Positions 21,187 through 32,456 of a stretch of 64,000 nucleotides of DNA are shown in pieces. Below the pieces are notes generated by a model that did not search any database, was not told the DNA's origin, and saw only the letters and a list, made by a program, of their open reading frames with translations. Position 1 is the first letter of the stretch. Every line of letters starts with the position of its first letter. Made by a program: the position numbers and the translations under genes. The DNA is from Microbotryomycetes sp. JL201. Taxonomy: Eukaryota; Basidiomycota; Microbotryomycetes. The stretch covers positions 1 to 64,000 of the forward strand of contig JAQYUZ010000024.1 of the NCBI GenBank assembly GCA_033819885.1. Reading direction: 5' to 3'.

Positions 21187-23191
21187 ATGTCTGCACATCA
21201 TGGCGCCACCGTCGCTGCGGCGGCGACTGCGATGACCCAGCGACGCCACGATGCCCCGCACCGCTACGAGCACGTGCACCGTCACGTTCAGCTCGAGACG
21301 TCAAGGACGCGGCGCCAAGGTCTGCTGTCATGGCGAACGGCGTTTGTGGTGACGGCGAGTGTCGTCATTGGCGCGTGCCTCGTCCGCATCACGGCAGATA
21401 CGGACGCGCTCACTCGTGGATCGCGTCACAATGAATTGTTTCAACAAGACGCCGACCAACAGGACTGGCTTGAGCGCGACTGGGTCGTCGGCAGCCTCAT
21501 GCAGGGCATTCAGCAGCCACAGCACGACAACGAGAGCACTGCTGACAACGTTCTCGACTCGGTCACCCATATGAACAAGAGACCCGCTTGGCAAGTCTGG
21601 GTCCAAGACGGCATCGACAGCCTCGGATCGGCCATCAATTTGGCTCTCGGTTTGGACGACGACGGCGTTGACGTCCACGATATGTCACTGAGGGACTCAC
21701 CAGGTGGCACGGGTCTATCGACATGGGCAGAGAGCAGCGTCTATGTACAGGTGAGCTGTCCTTGAGCCGGACTCGCGTCGAGCAGTTCTGACGCCACCGT
21801 CTTCTTCCCAGCGCACTCGGTCGCTGTATCCGTCTCGACCTTCAGCTTTTGGGCCCCACATCCTCCACGAACCGCTCTCTTCGTTTCTGTATCCGATCAC
21901 CACTTTCGCTCCGAGTGACTCTTACGGTTGTGCATCTCCGCGGCAAGGAGACAATCACACCGTCACCGCCTTGCCCAAACCAGCAAAGACAGGATGGATC
22001 GCACTAGTTCAACGCGGCCATTGCGCATTCTCGCAAAAGGTGAGGTACGCGCAAGATCGAGGAGCGGTTGCCGTCGTGTTTGGCGACCAGAGCGTCGAAG
22101 ACGGTGGCATTTCAGGCGTCGGAGGTTTATTGACACCGTGGAGCCCAGGTACGTCCTCTTGATCATTGCAAAAGTCACGCTCTCAAACTGACCTTTTCTG
22201 ACTCCTGCCAGACGATACAAGTGATGTTCGCATTCCGTCCAGCTTTGTCTCTCGCTCGTCGTACTTGTCCTTGCTCGACACGTGGGACAGCGTCCAGGAC
22301 GAATTGTCTTCGTCTGGCAGATCAAGCCATCCTGTCGGCCTTTTTGTCGTCCTGTCGAAAGATGAATTTTTTGCGTGGCCGTTGGTCGACCTGCTGTTGC
22401 TCGTCTTGTTTTTGCCGTCGCTGTTGACGCTGTTGACAGTGTTTGGTCAACGCTTGAGGGTGATCAGGCAGCAGAGACGAGACAGAGCGCCTCGCGAGGC
22501 CGTTGCAAAATTGCCCGTCTTTACCTGGGGCGACGTTCAAAAGGAGTCGACGACATTGGCATCGCCAGCTGTGGCGAGCGCGCGTGACGCCGAGGTCGTT
22601 GGGCGTGGTGATGAAGAGAGCAATGTTGGCTCGAGCGACGAGAGGACGCCGCTGTTGCAAACCCGCTCAAGTCCCGCGCGAGGCGAGAGCGAGACGGACA
22701 CGGTCGCGGCGGATCCCGGTTGGCTTCCTCGCCGATTTCAACGCCTCTTGCACATGCACCGTGATTCAAAATCCCAAGTCGTGCTAGCGCCACGGCGCGA
22801 GAGAAGATACGATCTGTCGACAGAGTGCGCGATTTGTTTGAGCGAGTTTGAGAGTGGCGACCGCGTCATGGAGTTGCCTTGCGGTCACTTGTTTCACGAA
22901 GCGGAGATCACACCTTGGCTGATTGATACCAAGCGTCTGGTGAGTGGTTGACTACGGTTTCGCACTATCAGCTCACCTGACCCTTTGCGTTCTTAGTGCC
23001 CGATTTGCCGCGCCTCAATCACGGTCGACTCGCCCGAGCCCGAGACTGCATCAGGTTCGGCACGGTCGAGTGATGCTTCTGCCGGTGGATTGACGGATGC
23101 CGGTCCGGTTGCATTGCCACTGCGTGCGAGCACGTCTGGCAGTCCCGAAGTAGCCTCGTCTGCACCTGCTGCGCTTGCGAGGTCGAGATGA
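21187..23191 (+). CDS. PA-TM-RING E3 ubiquitin ligase
   Basis: Exons 21187-21750, 21812-22148, 22212-22939 and 22997-23191 give 607 residues. A signal anchor lies at about 46-66, a protease-associated (PA) domain in the lumenal region at about 190-330 (GWIALVQRGHCAFSQKVRYAQ is its core), a second membrane span at about 354-380, and a RING-H2 finger at about 506-548 (CAIC, CGHLFH, CPIC). This is the order of RNF13/RNF167-type ligases of the endolysosomal or Golgi membrane. Substrates cannot be predicted. The last intron falls immediately before the final Cys pair of the RING, and the join restores CPIC. The tail is Ser/Ala-rich. Confidence 0.88.
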
Positions 23192-23351
23192 GGCTGGGTT
23201 CTTTTCTTTTGCGTATGTCTGATATGTAGCTGTTGTTGCACCTGGAATTACCATGCTTTTTTGTTCTTCCCTCTAGTGTGGCCCGAGCGCGCGCGTCATC
23301 GTCAAACGCACGCGTCGCTCTCTGGACGCTCTCGCCTCTGCGCCGGATGAA

Positions 23352-24928
23352 ATGACCGTGTCGCTAGGTCTGGTGCACTCTCGAGAAGGGTTTACAATCG
23401 ACGTGCTCGTCCGCGTCGCTCTGCACGTCTTGCATTCAGTTGCACTCGCCAGTTGCGCCGTCTTTGCATCGTGCGTCATCACTCGAGATGGACTTTTCTC
23501 GTCAGCGGCTCAATACTCCAAGTGTACAAGATTGTCGCTGGCGTGGCTCGTTGCCGCCATTACTTTGAGCACAAATGATCGTTTAAACACGTGGGCAAGA
23601 AACAATTGGACATTCATAAGAGCACCAAAGTTGACGAGTGCAGACATTGCCGTAGTCACCGGAGGTACGTCTTTCAGGCGTTCCGCACCCGAGCCGCATA
23701 CTGATTCCCTCGTCTTGTCTGTGACAGCAAGCGGAGGACTCGGTCGAGCGATCATCGACAGATTAGCAAGCAGAGGCGTTCGAGTTGCCGCTCTAGATAT
23801 TGTCGAGCCACATCACGATGGCAGTGGCGAGTCATGGCGTATGTTGGAAATCGGTGTGCACCCTTTGCGGAACATCGCAAGCTGACGCGAAATGAATTGG
23901 CCTCTGGAAAGCAAAGAATGTCAGATTCTACCGTGTCGACGTCACAGACAGAGACAATGTCATGCGCGTTCGAGATAGAATACGTGCCGACATTGGTAGT
24001 CCGTACGTTCGGGACCTTGCGAGCCCTCGTTGACAAAGACTGACCGAGGAGTCTTTGTAGGACGGTGCTGATCAACAATGCAGGTGTCGTCAGAGCCAAA
24101 TCTGTACTCGAATCGTCTCAACAAGACATCGATACGTGAGTTAAATTTCTCTGCCCAAAAAGGCTAGGGACTAACGTGCATTGTAGAACGTTTGACGTCA
24201 ACACGAAAGCTCACTACTGGCTCGTTCAAGCATTCTTGCCCGACATGGTCCAACGAAACAGTGGACATGTCGTTGTTAGTGAAAGGAGCGATTGCCGACT
24301 CGAGAGCGCACATTGACCCGACGTTTCCTGCCATTTTTAGACGATCGCGTCGTCGACGGCCTATATTGCCGCTCCAAATGGCGTAGCCTGCAAGTTGCTG
24401 TTTGAATGCTAAAGCTCGGATTTGATACTGACACCCAAAAAACCGCAATCAGACTGCGCCTCAAAAGCAGCCGCTTTGACCTTCCACGAAGGCCTCTGTC
24501 TCGAACTGAAACACGTTTACCGAGCTCCGCTCGTCAAAACTTCAATATTGTGTCCTGCTCACTTTTATACGGAATTGTTCAAGGGTTTCGATAGTGGGGT
24601 ACCTCATTTCTTGGGACCTAGTTTAGACAAGCAAACTGTTGCTCAACTCATTCAAGACATTCTAGACAGTGGACAGAGTCAGGTGAGCACCTTGCGCTTC
24701 TCTTGTGCGATAATGACGGGCTGATCAGAACGGGGTGGTTTCTCACACAAGCACGTGATTGAGCCGGCTTATGCCAAACTAAAACCTTTATTCAGGGTCG
24801 TTCCTAGTTGGGTACAGGCTGTAGGTTACGAGTTGAGTCTCGGTATTCGTATGCGTGTCTCTCCGAAACTGACCACGCCCGATCACGACAGCATGACGAG
24901 GAACGCGCTCAGAGGCGTTGGCAAATAG
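23352..24928 (+). CDS. Membrane short-chain dehydrogenase, retinol dehydrogenase (SDR16C/RDH10)-like
   Basis: Eight exons: 23352-23664, 23728-23838, 23912-24002, 24061-24135, 24187-24274, 24341-24389, 24453-24682, 24752-24928; 377 residues. A hydrophobic N-terminus precedes the cofactor motif TGASGGLG (about 104-111). LINNAG, the serine of IASSTAYIAA and YCASK (Y243, K247) complete the SDR active site. It resembles the human SDR16C and yeast-type lipid-droplet or ER reductases; the substrate is unknown. Intron 6 (24390-24452) starts GCAAGT and splits the codon of the catalytic tyrosine, so correct use of this GC donor is needed for activity. Tail to tail with RLP24, 181 bp apart. Confidence 0.88.
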
Positions 24929-25109
24929 ACCCTTTGGTACCTTCTTCGCAACAGGTCGACAATGAAAAGGATCACAATGCGAAAAAGAGAACGAATGCAG
25001 CCAAGAAAGTCTATCATACACCAAAAAGTGAAAACAAACAGGACGACATTGGAAGAACTAATCAAACAAACAGGTCTGGATCGACCGAAAGCACACCAGA
25101 AAAAAGAGA

Positions 25110-26337
25110 CTACTTGGACATGGTCATACCCATGCCACTTGATGATTTCCTGAGAGCGCTCTCCTTTTTGGTCTTTGCCTTGACTTTGACTTTCTGCTTC
25201 GTCGTCGGTTCGTCCTGTTCGAAGTCCATATCTGCCTCTTTCAAAGCGTCCAGCACACTCATTTCCCCTTCGTCTTGTTCCATCTCTTCGTCTTCTCCGT
25301 CGCTCTCTAGTTCGTCCGCTCCGGCAAATTTGACCTTTGTCGCCCTTTGACGGTTTGCGAGTTGCCTGGCGAGTTTGGCTTGTTGCCTTTGTTTCAACAA
25401 ATGTTGAGATGCTTCCAATGCCTTTGATGTTTCCGGTGTCGGTTCGCCCAAGCCCAACAGGTGACTCGAGCGAGTGACTTCGAGCGAGTCTGTTGCCAAT
25501 GATTTTGGTTTGGCTGCCGCCATGCTGTTTTCGGAGGGCAAGCAGGATGAGTGACAGCAGCTCGCCAGCGCGTGCATTTTTTACGAGAACGCACCGAGCT
25601 TTGTAGAACGCTTGCTCGCGCTTTGACTTGATTTCCTGAATGCGCTTCATGCCTGCGATCGTCGCTTGTACGAAGTCCCGATCGTACTTGATGGGCACGT
25701 GTCGCCTCTTTTCAAAGTTGAGCGTCGAGTCCTGTGCAGCGACGTGTCAGTATGACGCATCAACTGCTCTAGATGCTCCGCTTGGCAGACTAACAATCGT
25801 CATTTCCTTGCCAGCCGCCTTCCTGAATGCCTTTGTCCACTTGAGTTTACGCGGGTTGCGTTTCATCCTGCGCGTTGCGAGCATAAGTACCTCTTTGCAA
25901 ATTCGAGTCTGGCAATGACATTGTGTTGACGCACTTGAAGTTTTTAGAGCATTTTGACCGGCAGAACCTGAAGCATTTAGAGTCGTTCCTGACAAACATG
26001 GTGCCTACGTTCGGCGGGTGGGTCAGCTCCGGGTGATCGAGCGTGATGTACATGCAGCAGACTGACCATGTCCAGGATAGCATGGCGAGCCACAGACAAA
26101 GCACGGTTCAATCTTCACTGTCGGCGCGAAGGGGGGCAGCCGGGACAAGGCAGGCGGAGTGACGAGTCGAGCAAACGAGTCAAGGTTGTTTGATTGCGTG
26201 CGAAGCAGGCAGCGTGCAGGTCGTGCATGGACAGGACACGGAGAAGACGCAAAAGGACGCGAGCGTTCATCCAGTCAGCATCGGTCCTTCGCACAGTCAC
26301 GGCGAGTCCATGTCGCGCTCGTGCGATTGCACTCACT
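25110..26337 (-). CDS. RLP24: Ribosome biogenesis factor Rlp24
   Basis: Minus-strand exons 26337 (one coding base), 26117-26067, 26004-25935, 25867-25795, 25731-25595 and 25524-25110 give 248 residues. It is the L24e-like pre-60S placeholder that is replaced by Rpl24 after Drg1 (Afg2) action. The zinc-binding cysteines ([16 protein letters not shown]), [21 protein letters not shown] and [20 protein letters not shown] are all conserved, followed by an acidic-then-basic tail. The family starts M-[RK]-I-E; here KIEPC is preceded by GTG, and no ATG lies in frame in that exon. A GTGAGT donor with an A just before it lies 219 bp upstream, and splicing there creates ATG from A plus TG. Alternatively, GTG could be used directly. 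Confidence 0.92.
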
Positions 26338-26628
26338 CTCTGACGGTTGGCCTGCTCGCGACGGACGAGTGGTGGCTGACGAACGGTGCTCGGCCGGCGC
26401 CCAACTTTTTTTCGGAGCGGCGATTTTCCGCAGCACTCGCGCCCGCTCAGGCCCCTCGCGCCATCATCATAACTCGAGACTGATCAAAGACAGGTTCCAG
26501 TGACCCAACAACTGATTATCTGCAAGGAGCACTCGTGGATAAATAGGCATGTTCTACTCGGCCACGCGGCACAGGCCACCACGGGCACAGCGTTGGCCCT
26601 CTCCCATTGCCAAAAATTAAAGTCGAGC
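26338..26628. promoter_or_regulatory. Divergent promoter, RLP24 / POL31
   Basis: A 291-bp head-to-head spacer. A TATA-like ATAAATA lies at about 26538-26544, some 85 bp upstream of the POL31 start. The bases next to 26338 should be the 5' leader of RLP24 if the split-start model is right. Confidence 0.5.
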
Positions 26629-28564
26629 ATGCCCGCACGGAGCAGAGCAGCTGTCGAGTTTGCTGTACCAGCCGGCGACGACAAGCACCGGCCGCCGTTC
26701 GTGGTGGACGAGCGAGACAAGCAGTTTCAGAAGCAGTACGCCAACTTGTACTGGCTCAGGCTCGTCGTACAACGCCGGACACTCGAGCAAGCAGCCAAAC
26801 AGAAATGGAAAGACCAAGGTGCGCACCGTTTACACTCGTGTCGCGGAGTGCAGGCCAAACGGACGGGACAAACGCGTCTGCGACGACGCGCTGCGACGCG
26901 CACGCGTATCAGACAGCAGCGACAATCCTGTTCGCGATGCGACTTGCACACTGTCACGCACTTGCTGACACGCATTCTTGCCTATCTCTCGCACGCTCAA
27001 CACACACTTAGAAAACAACCCAAAGTTTGTGCGGCGCATGCTTGATGTTTCGACCGGCACACTGTGTTACATTATCGGCACACTGTACATGGACATGCCC
27101 CTCAAGCCCAACGTACTCGAAGATTTGGCCAGAGACGTCAGTCGAACGATTCTGCCTTGATTACAGGCTGCAAGGGCAACATGGACTGATCTGCAAAAAC
27201 CCTTGGTGCAGCACTACATTGCCGCACCGCCGCCCCGGCGCAAATTCGGCTCGGCAGGTGACGAAGTCATGCTCGAAGACGAAAGCGGTCGAATCAGGCT
27301 CATTGGCGACAGCATCAAGCAAGCCATGGGCACGTTCGTGACGGGTGAGCGAGCACTCCTGGAGTAAACCAAGTTCCTTAAGCTGATACCACAACCCATT
27401 CCAAGGAACGATTGTCGCCGCGCTCGGGTTCGAGACACCACTTGGCGATTTTCGCGTCAAAGAACTCATCTTTGCTGGTGCCCCTCCGCAGCCGCAGTCT
27501 TCGAGAGCTCAAGACATGGACGAAGACATCAAAGATGATGCAGGATGGATAGCGATTGCCAGCGGTCTCAACATGGGGTCGACAGAGGACGCAGCCGACC
27601 TCAGGATAGCCATGCTCGCAGAGTGGCTCTGTGGCGAAGTTGGCGGCGAAGAGGTGCGCTCGCGCCTTAATTGAGGCATCTCGTCAACTGACATGCTGTG
27701 TTGATTGACAGGATTCAGCTCAAGCGGCAGGCGTTTCGAGGCTCATCTTGGCCGGCAACTCGCTTGCTGCACCCCAGATCAACATTGACGAGCAAAAACC
27801 GGTTCGTCTTTCCCAAACGAGCGGTTTGTGACGCTGGACTGACGCACTCGAGCTTTCAGAAGCGCTACGGTTACGACTCGTCGTCATTCTCGGCCAACCC
27901 GACTCTGGCGCTCGATAGCTTTCTCGACGACGTCCTCGAGTCGTTGCCAGTCGATCTGATGTCAGGAGAGACTGACCCGACTGCTCCAACGATGCCTCAG
28001 CAACCTCTGCACCCTGCCCTTTTGCCCAAAGCCGCAATGCATGAACAATTTGAACGTCGAACGAACCCGTTCTGGTGCGACGTTGGCGACAAGACGTGCG
28101 TGCGAGGCTTTAAAACACAGGGGACGTACCTGACTGACGTCCGCTTGCAGCTTCCTGGGTACGTCCGGTCAGCCTCTCGACGACGTGTTCAAATATTTGG
28201 ACAGCGAGGACCGTCTAGGCATGGCCGAGCGCATGCTCGAGTGGTCGCACATCGCCCCTACGTGTCCCGACACATTGTGTACGTTCCATCAACATGTCGC
28301 AGGTCACCGTGCTGATTGTTACGGAACAAACACTCGGCAGGGTGCTACCCTTTCGTTGATCGCGACCCGTTCATCCTCCAGCAAACACCTCATGTCTACT
28401 TTATCGGCAACCAACCTCGTTTTGAATCAAGTTTTGTCACGTTCGACAATCGTCAACAAACCAGGGTCGTCTTGGTTCCAAAGTTCTCCGAGACGGGTCA
28501 AATTGTGCTCGTTCATTCAAAGACGCTCGAATGCAAAGTTGTCGAATTTGGAATGGCTGCTTGA
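26629..28564 (+). CDS. POL31: DNA polymerase delta subunit 2 (Pol31/Cdc1/POLD2)
   Basis: Eight exons: 26629-26818, 27012-27136, 27212-27344, 27406-27653, 27712-27801, 27860-28095, 28151-28278, 28341-28564; 457 residues. The OB-fold region contains VMLEDESGRIRLIGD. The inactive calcineurin-like phosphoesterase domain contains ILAGNSLA, FLGTSGQPLDDVFKYL and the family signature CYPFVDRDPFILQQTPHVYFIGNQP. It links the catalytic subunit to the other small subunits in lagging-strand synthesis and translesion complexes. The N-terminal FQKQYANLYWLRL is also typical. The first intron is long for this locus (193 nt). For intron 2 I chose the acceptor at 27211, because DHYIAAPPPR then matches the family; a 30-nt alternative would not. 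Confidence 0.95.
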
Positions 28565-28806
28565 AAACGCTTTGCACTGTTTCAGTTTTGTTGTTGTTGT
28601 ATTGCAACGTCATCGGCCAACGTCAAAGGTCACGTGCCCGACGGAAAGAAGAATTGATTGAACACCAATGCGAAACACATCAACGATGATGCGGATGATT
28701 TGATCGTGATGGCAAAAATGACATGGTCTCGAAGAGGCAATGCTGTTCTTTGGCTTCGCACGCAGACGTCGCGCGTGTGCGCGCACTCCCTTTCAAGACG
28801 ACGACG

Positions 28807-31800
28807 ATGGACCATCGTACTAGGCGAGTGTCAAGATCGCAGACTTTCGAAAGCGTTTGGTCCTGACTGTGGACGCTTGTGTGAACAGGCTCGAGCTGTT
28901 TGAGCAGGCGCTCGCTGCAACCGTGCACGCGACACGCGACGAACCGTCTATTCAAGACGCAAATGCACTAGCCAGTAGATCAAATGACGCGTCACGACCA
29001 TTTGATGGCACGCAAGAACGTCAACAAGCGGACGATCGAGCAGACGCGGCTGCGATGACGAACGACTCAAACTCGAACACGATTCCGATGGCCGCTCGAC
29101 CACTGTACGACGGCAGAGCTCAGAGCAGAGTCAGGCAACTGTGTCTAATGGGTGAGATGCGTTCCCCGCAAGTATGCTTCCGATCTTGGATTCTGACCTG
29201 ACTGGCTCGATTGGTATCTGCGACAATAGGCATTCCGGATTATCCGTTACACATTCGTCCATCAAGCTATCTTGTCCTGCTCAATCTAGCACCAGCTAGC
29301 GCTCTGTGTCGACAGTACGAAACATTCATTGACGAAGTTTCCAGACTTGTCAAAGACTCGCCGACTCCGCGATCAGAAAGTAAACTATCAAACCAAGACA
29401 AGATGCTTGTCGAGATCCAAAGAGATGTTCAGAGGACTTTTGGAGGCTTGGCTTGGTTTGGCGCGCAAGTCGACAGTAACGCGGATGTCCCGGGACAGAG
29501 TCTTTGGGCCAGGCTCGACCTGGTCGACCGAACAGAAGCATCCAAGGCTGCTTCGCTGCAGCAGCCTTCTACATCTACTCTAGAACGGCCCTCAAACAAA
29601 CCTCAAACGCGTCGAGCACTGCTTCTACGACCCCTGTTTGTGTACGCGACATTGAACCCCGGTCTTGGCTACGTACAGGGCATGAATTCGCTCATCGCCG
29701 TTCTTTCGTGGGTGTTTGCCTCGTCGTCTTTTGCTTCGCCGCTTGAAGCCGAGGCGTGTGCTTTCTTTGCACTCGGAGCAATCCTATCTCAACTGAGAGA
29801 TCTGTACGTGCCCTCGCTCGACAATCTGGCAGCGACAGGACAAGCCAGAACCGTACAGTCAACAGGTGGTCTTGGCGCGACTTTGGCGCGGTACACATCA
29901 TTACTGAGCTGGTTGGACCCGGACGTGGCGGCGCATTTACATTCAAAGAATGTAGATCCGGCGCTGTATTGCTTCAGATGGCTCACGACGCTGTTTGCAA
30001 ACGAAGTACGTCGCTGAACATGTCTTGCGTGAACCGCCTCGCTGACTGCTTGCTCTAGTTTCATCTACCAGACCTCGTCAGGATATGGGAGTGAGTCCGT
30101 TCAAAGTGTCAGTTACGAGTCAGCGCTGACGTTATTTCAGTCGACTTCTGTCATTGTATCCATCCGAGATCGGTCCGCGCTCTTCCGAGGCTCTGACGCC
30201 CGTTCTCGGCCACCTGATCGACATCAGTCTTGCTATTGTCCTCATGGACAGACGAACAATCGTTTCCCCCTATTCCACGTTCCCAAAACTTGTCGCAAGG
30301 CTGCAAGACCCTCAAATCGAAGGCGATCAAGTCGACAAGCTGCTCGAGATGGCCTGGGACATTCGAAACAGGCGACTCGGCTTTTCAGATCCTGACAGCA
30401 GAGCGCCTTCAGCGGCCGATCTGTCACAATCTTGGGTCAACGTTGCCCAAAAGTGGGCTTCTCAGGCATCTTCGAGCTCGACGGCATCGACTATCAAATC
30501 ACGCTTGTGGTCGTTTTCGACGACGAATGGCTCACAAAAGGCATCGCTGACGCCTCGAGCCGTGGCTGACTTTGAACTTGAAGAGTCGGCTTCTGTCGAC
30601 GGCAGTGAGGTTGGCAGTCCTCACCCGACGCCGCCCGTTGATGCAAGACCTTTGCCGACGCGCAGCGGACCGCCGGTCGACGGTCAAGTGACGCTTGCCG
30701 AACTCATTGAAGCTGAAATGCCGCGCGAAACCGTTACAGACGACGATGAAGATAGTTATGCACTCGACAACGATGACCGCGCGGATCAACCGACCCTGAA
30801 GGAACGCGCGGCCAATAGTTGGAAACGTCTGGCCGCGTCTGACACGGCCGCCACTTTGTCAAAAGCGGCCACCAATTTACAAATCAAGGCGTCTTTGCAA
30901 GCTTCAAACTTTTCACAGACGGACGCCGCCGCGACATTGTCAAAGACGACCACCAACCTATCTATACAAGCTCAACTGCTCAAGGATCAACTCGCGCAGC
31001 AAGGCCCTGAAAAGTTGGCGACGATCAAAGAAACTGTTTCGGGCGCGAGTGGCAGGTTGATGGCGAGCACCGGGTCTGGACACGGACCAAGGAGGCCAGG
31101 CAGTCCTGTGGAAGAGCCATTTACGCCACCACGATGGAGTATGCGAGCCGGACCCGGAACGATCCGTCGACCACCTTCACCGCCACCATTCGTCACGCCA
31201 GATGCAAGTCGTGGCTTCGCTGGAGGAGGTGAAGCCATGCAAAAGAGTTGGAGCGGAGGCAGTGGACCGAAACCCTTACTGCTGAGTGGGTCTGCCAGGC
31301 GCGCATCAAACGCATCAGATTCGTCAAATTCACCGAGCGTCAAACGCAACTCGTTCATTCGCTTGTCGCCGTCGACGTCTCCTCAGATCGCAAGGTCGCC
31401 AGACCTGTCGGTGCCGATCGGTTCGAGCTCCCGTGCTGCTGCATCTGCTCACGGTCGCAGCGCTTCGGCTGCAACTGTCGGAGCCGGTTTGGCTCCCGCC
31501 TCGAGCTTTAACGCGCGATCGGCGTCGAGCGAGACGCGGGGGTTGTTTGACGAAGACATGCCCATCCAATCATTGCGTATTTCGACGAGTGACGCGTCAG
31601 AATCGCCAACGTCAAACAGGATCAAGAGACCGGTCGCTTTGCGAGCTGGATCAGGCCCGCAATCTACTTCGGCAGTCCCTGCGCCAGACGGACGAGGATG
31701 GACATTGTCTGACGCACCAGTGTCTGCGCCGGCCGGAGAACGTGAGGATCAGGCTTTTGACGTAATGCGGATCAAGGACAATGAGGACGACGACGAGCAT

Positions 31801-32442
31801 GATTACCATGACCGACCGACAACAATGTACGGTACGCCAATGCTAGGGATCTCGCCTTCAATCTCGCCCGGTCCAGCGTCGTCTTCTAATTCTTCGATTC
31901 ACACTGCGCCGGAAGAGGTGCCAGAGTCTGTCCGAGCAATGTTTCAACCCGAGCACGATGACGATTTGCCGCCTCGCCAGTCTTCCTTGTCAGCCAGCGT
32001 AGACCGTCCTCCGCCACCGAGAGGTTCGTCTTTGACGGCTTCGACAACCGAACGCGTTTCGGCCATCCGGCTTGACACGACCGGTGTCGAGAACCCAGAC
32101 GTCGTCGACGAAGATCAACCCTTGTCGGCAGGACCTGCTTCATCTTTGAACAAGTCTAGTATCAACAAGATTGTGAGACGACCGGGGGCAGTCAAGAAAC
32201 GGCATTCGTCGTCTACGAACAGTCGTAGGTTCAGTGGCATGTCTGCAACGACCGACGCTTCTATCGGAGACGATGCCGAAAAGAGGCAATCTGTAGCTGG
32301 CCCAACGTATGGTCATCGAGATAGCTTCGCCAGTCAATTTTCAGGTGCAAGGAATTCTGTAGCGTGGGAGACGGGTGATTTCCTGGAAGCGTACGGCGCA
32401 GAGACTGACGAAGGTAACGAACGGGCAGAAGTCTTGCAGTAG
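28807..32442 (+). CDS. TBC-domain Rab GTPase-activating protein, TBC1D13-like, with long disordered tail
   Basis: Exons 28807-28823, 28889-29151, 29230-30005, 30059-30090 and 30141-32442 give 1129 residues. The TBC domain spans about 90-400: LCLMGIPDYPLHIRP, the arginine-finger motif IQRDVQR, the glutamine-finger motif GYVQGMN and WDRLLSLYP are present, so both catalytic fingers are intact. About 700 residues of Ser/Pro/Asp-rich disordered sequence follow, far beyond the roughly 400 of human TBC1D13. The target Rab is unknown. The 17-nt first exon and a GCGAGT donor (28824-28888) are the best model because they give MDHRTRLELFEQAL, matching the family start; the sequence in the intron (KIADFRKRL) is an alternative upstream reading without an ATG. 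Confidence 0.88.
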
Positions 32443-32456
32443 AACTCGTCTGGTTG

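Noticed and set aside
24333-24355. Near-identical 23-base stretches at 24333 and 48523 (ATTTTTAG followed by CG-TCGCGTCGTCG)
   Set aside because: The first is an acceptor plus coding sequence, and the TCGTCG run is common here; likeness stops at both ends, so chance is enough.
26115-26336. Upstream minus frame fused directly to RLP24
   Set aside because: It ends in a stop exactly at the TGA overlapping the KIEPC exon, so it cannot be its N-terminus.
27137-27166. 30-nt intron in POL31
   Set aside because: The acceptor at 27211 gives the family sequence DHYIAAPPPR and a usable branch site; the short form does not.
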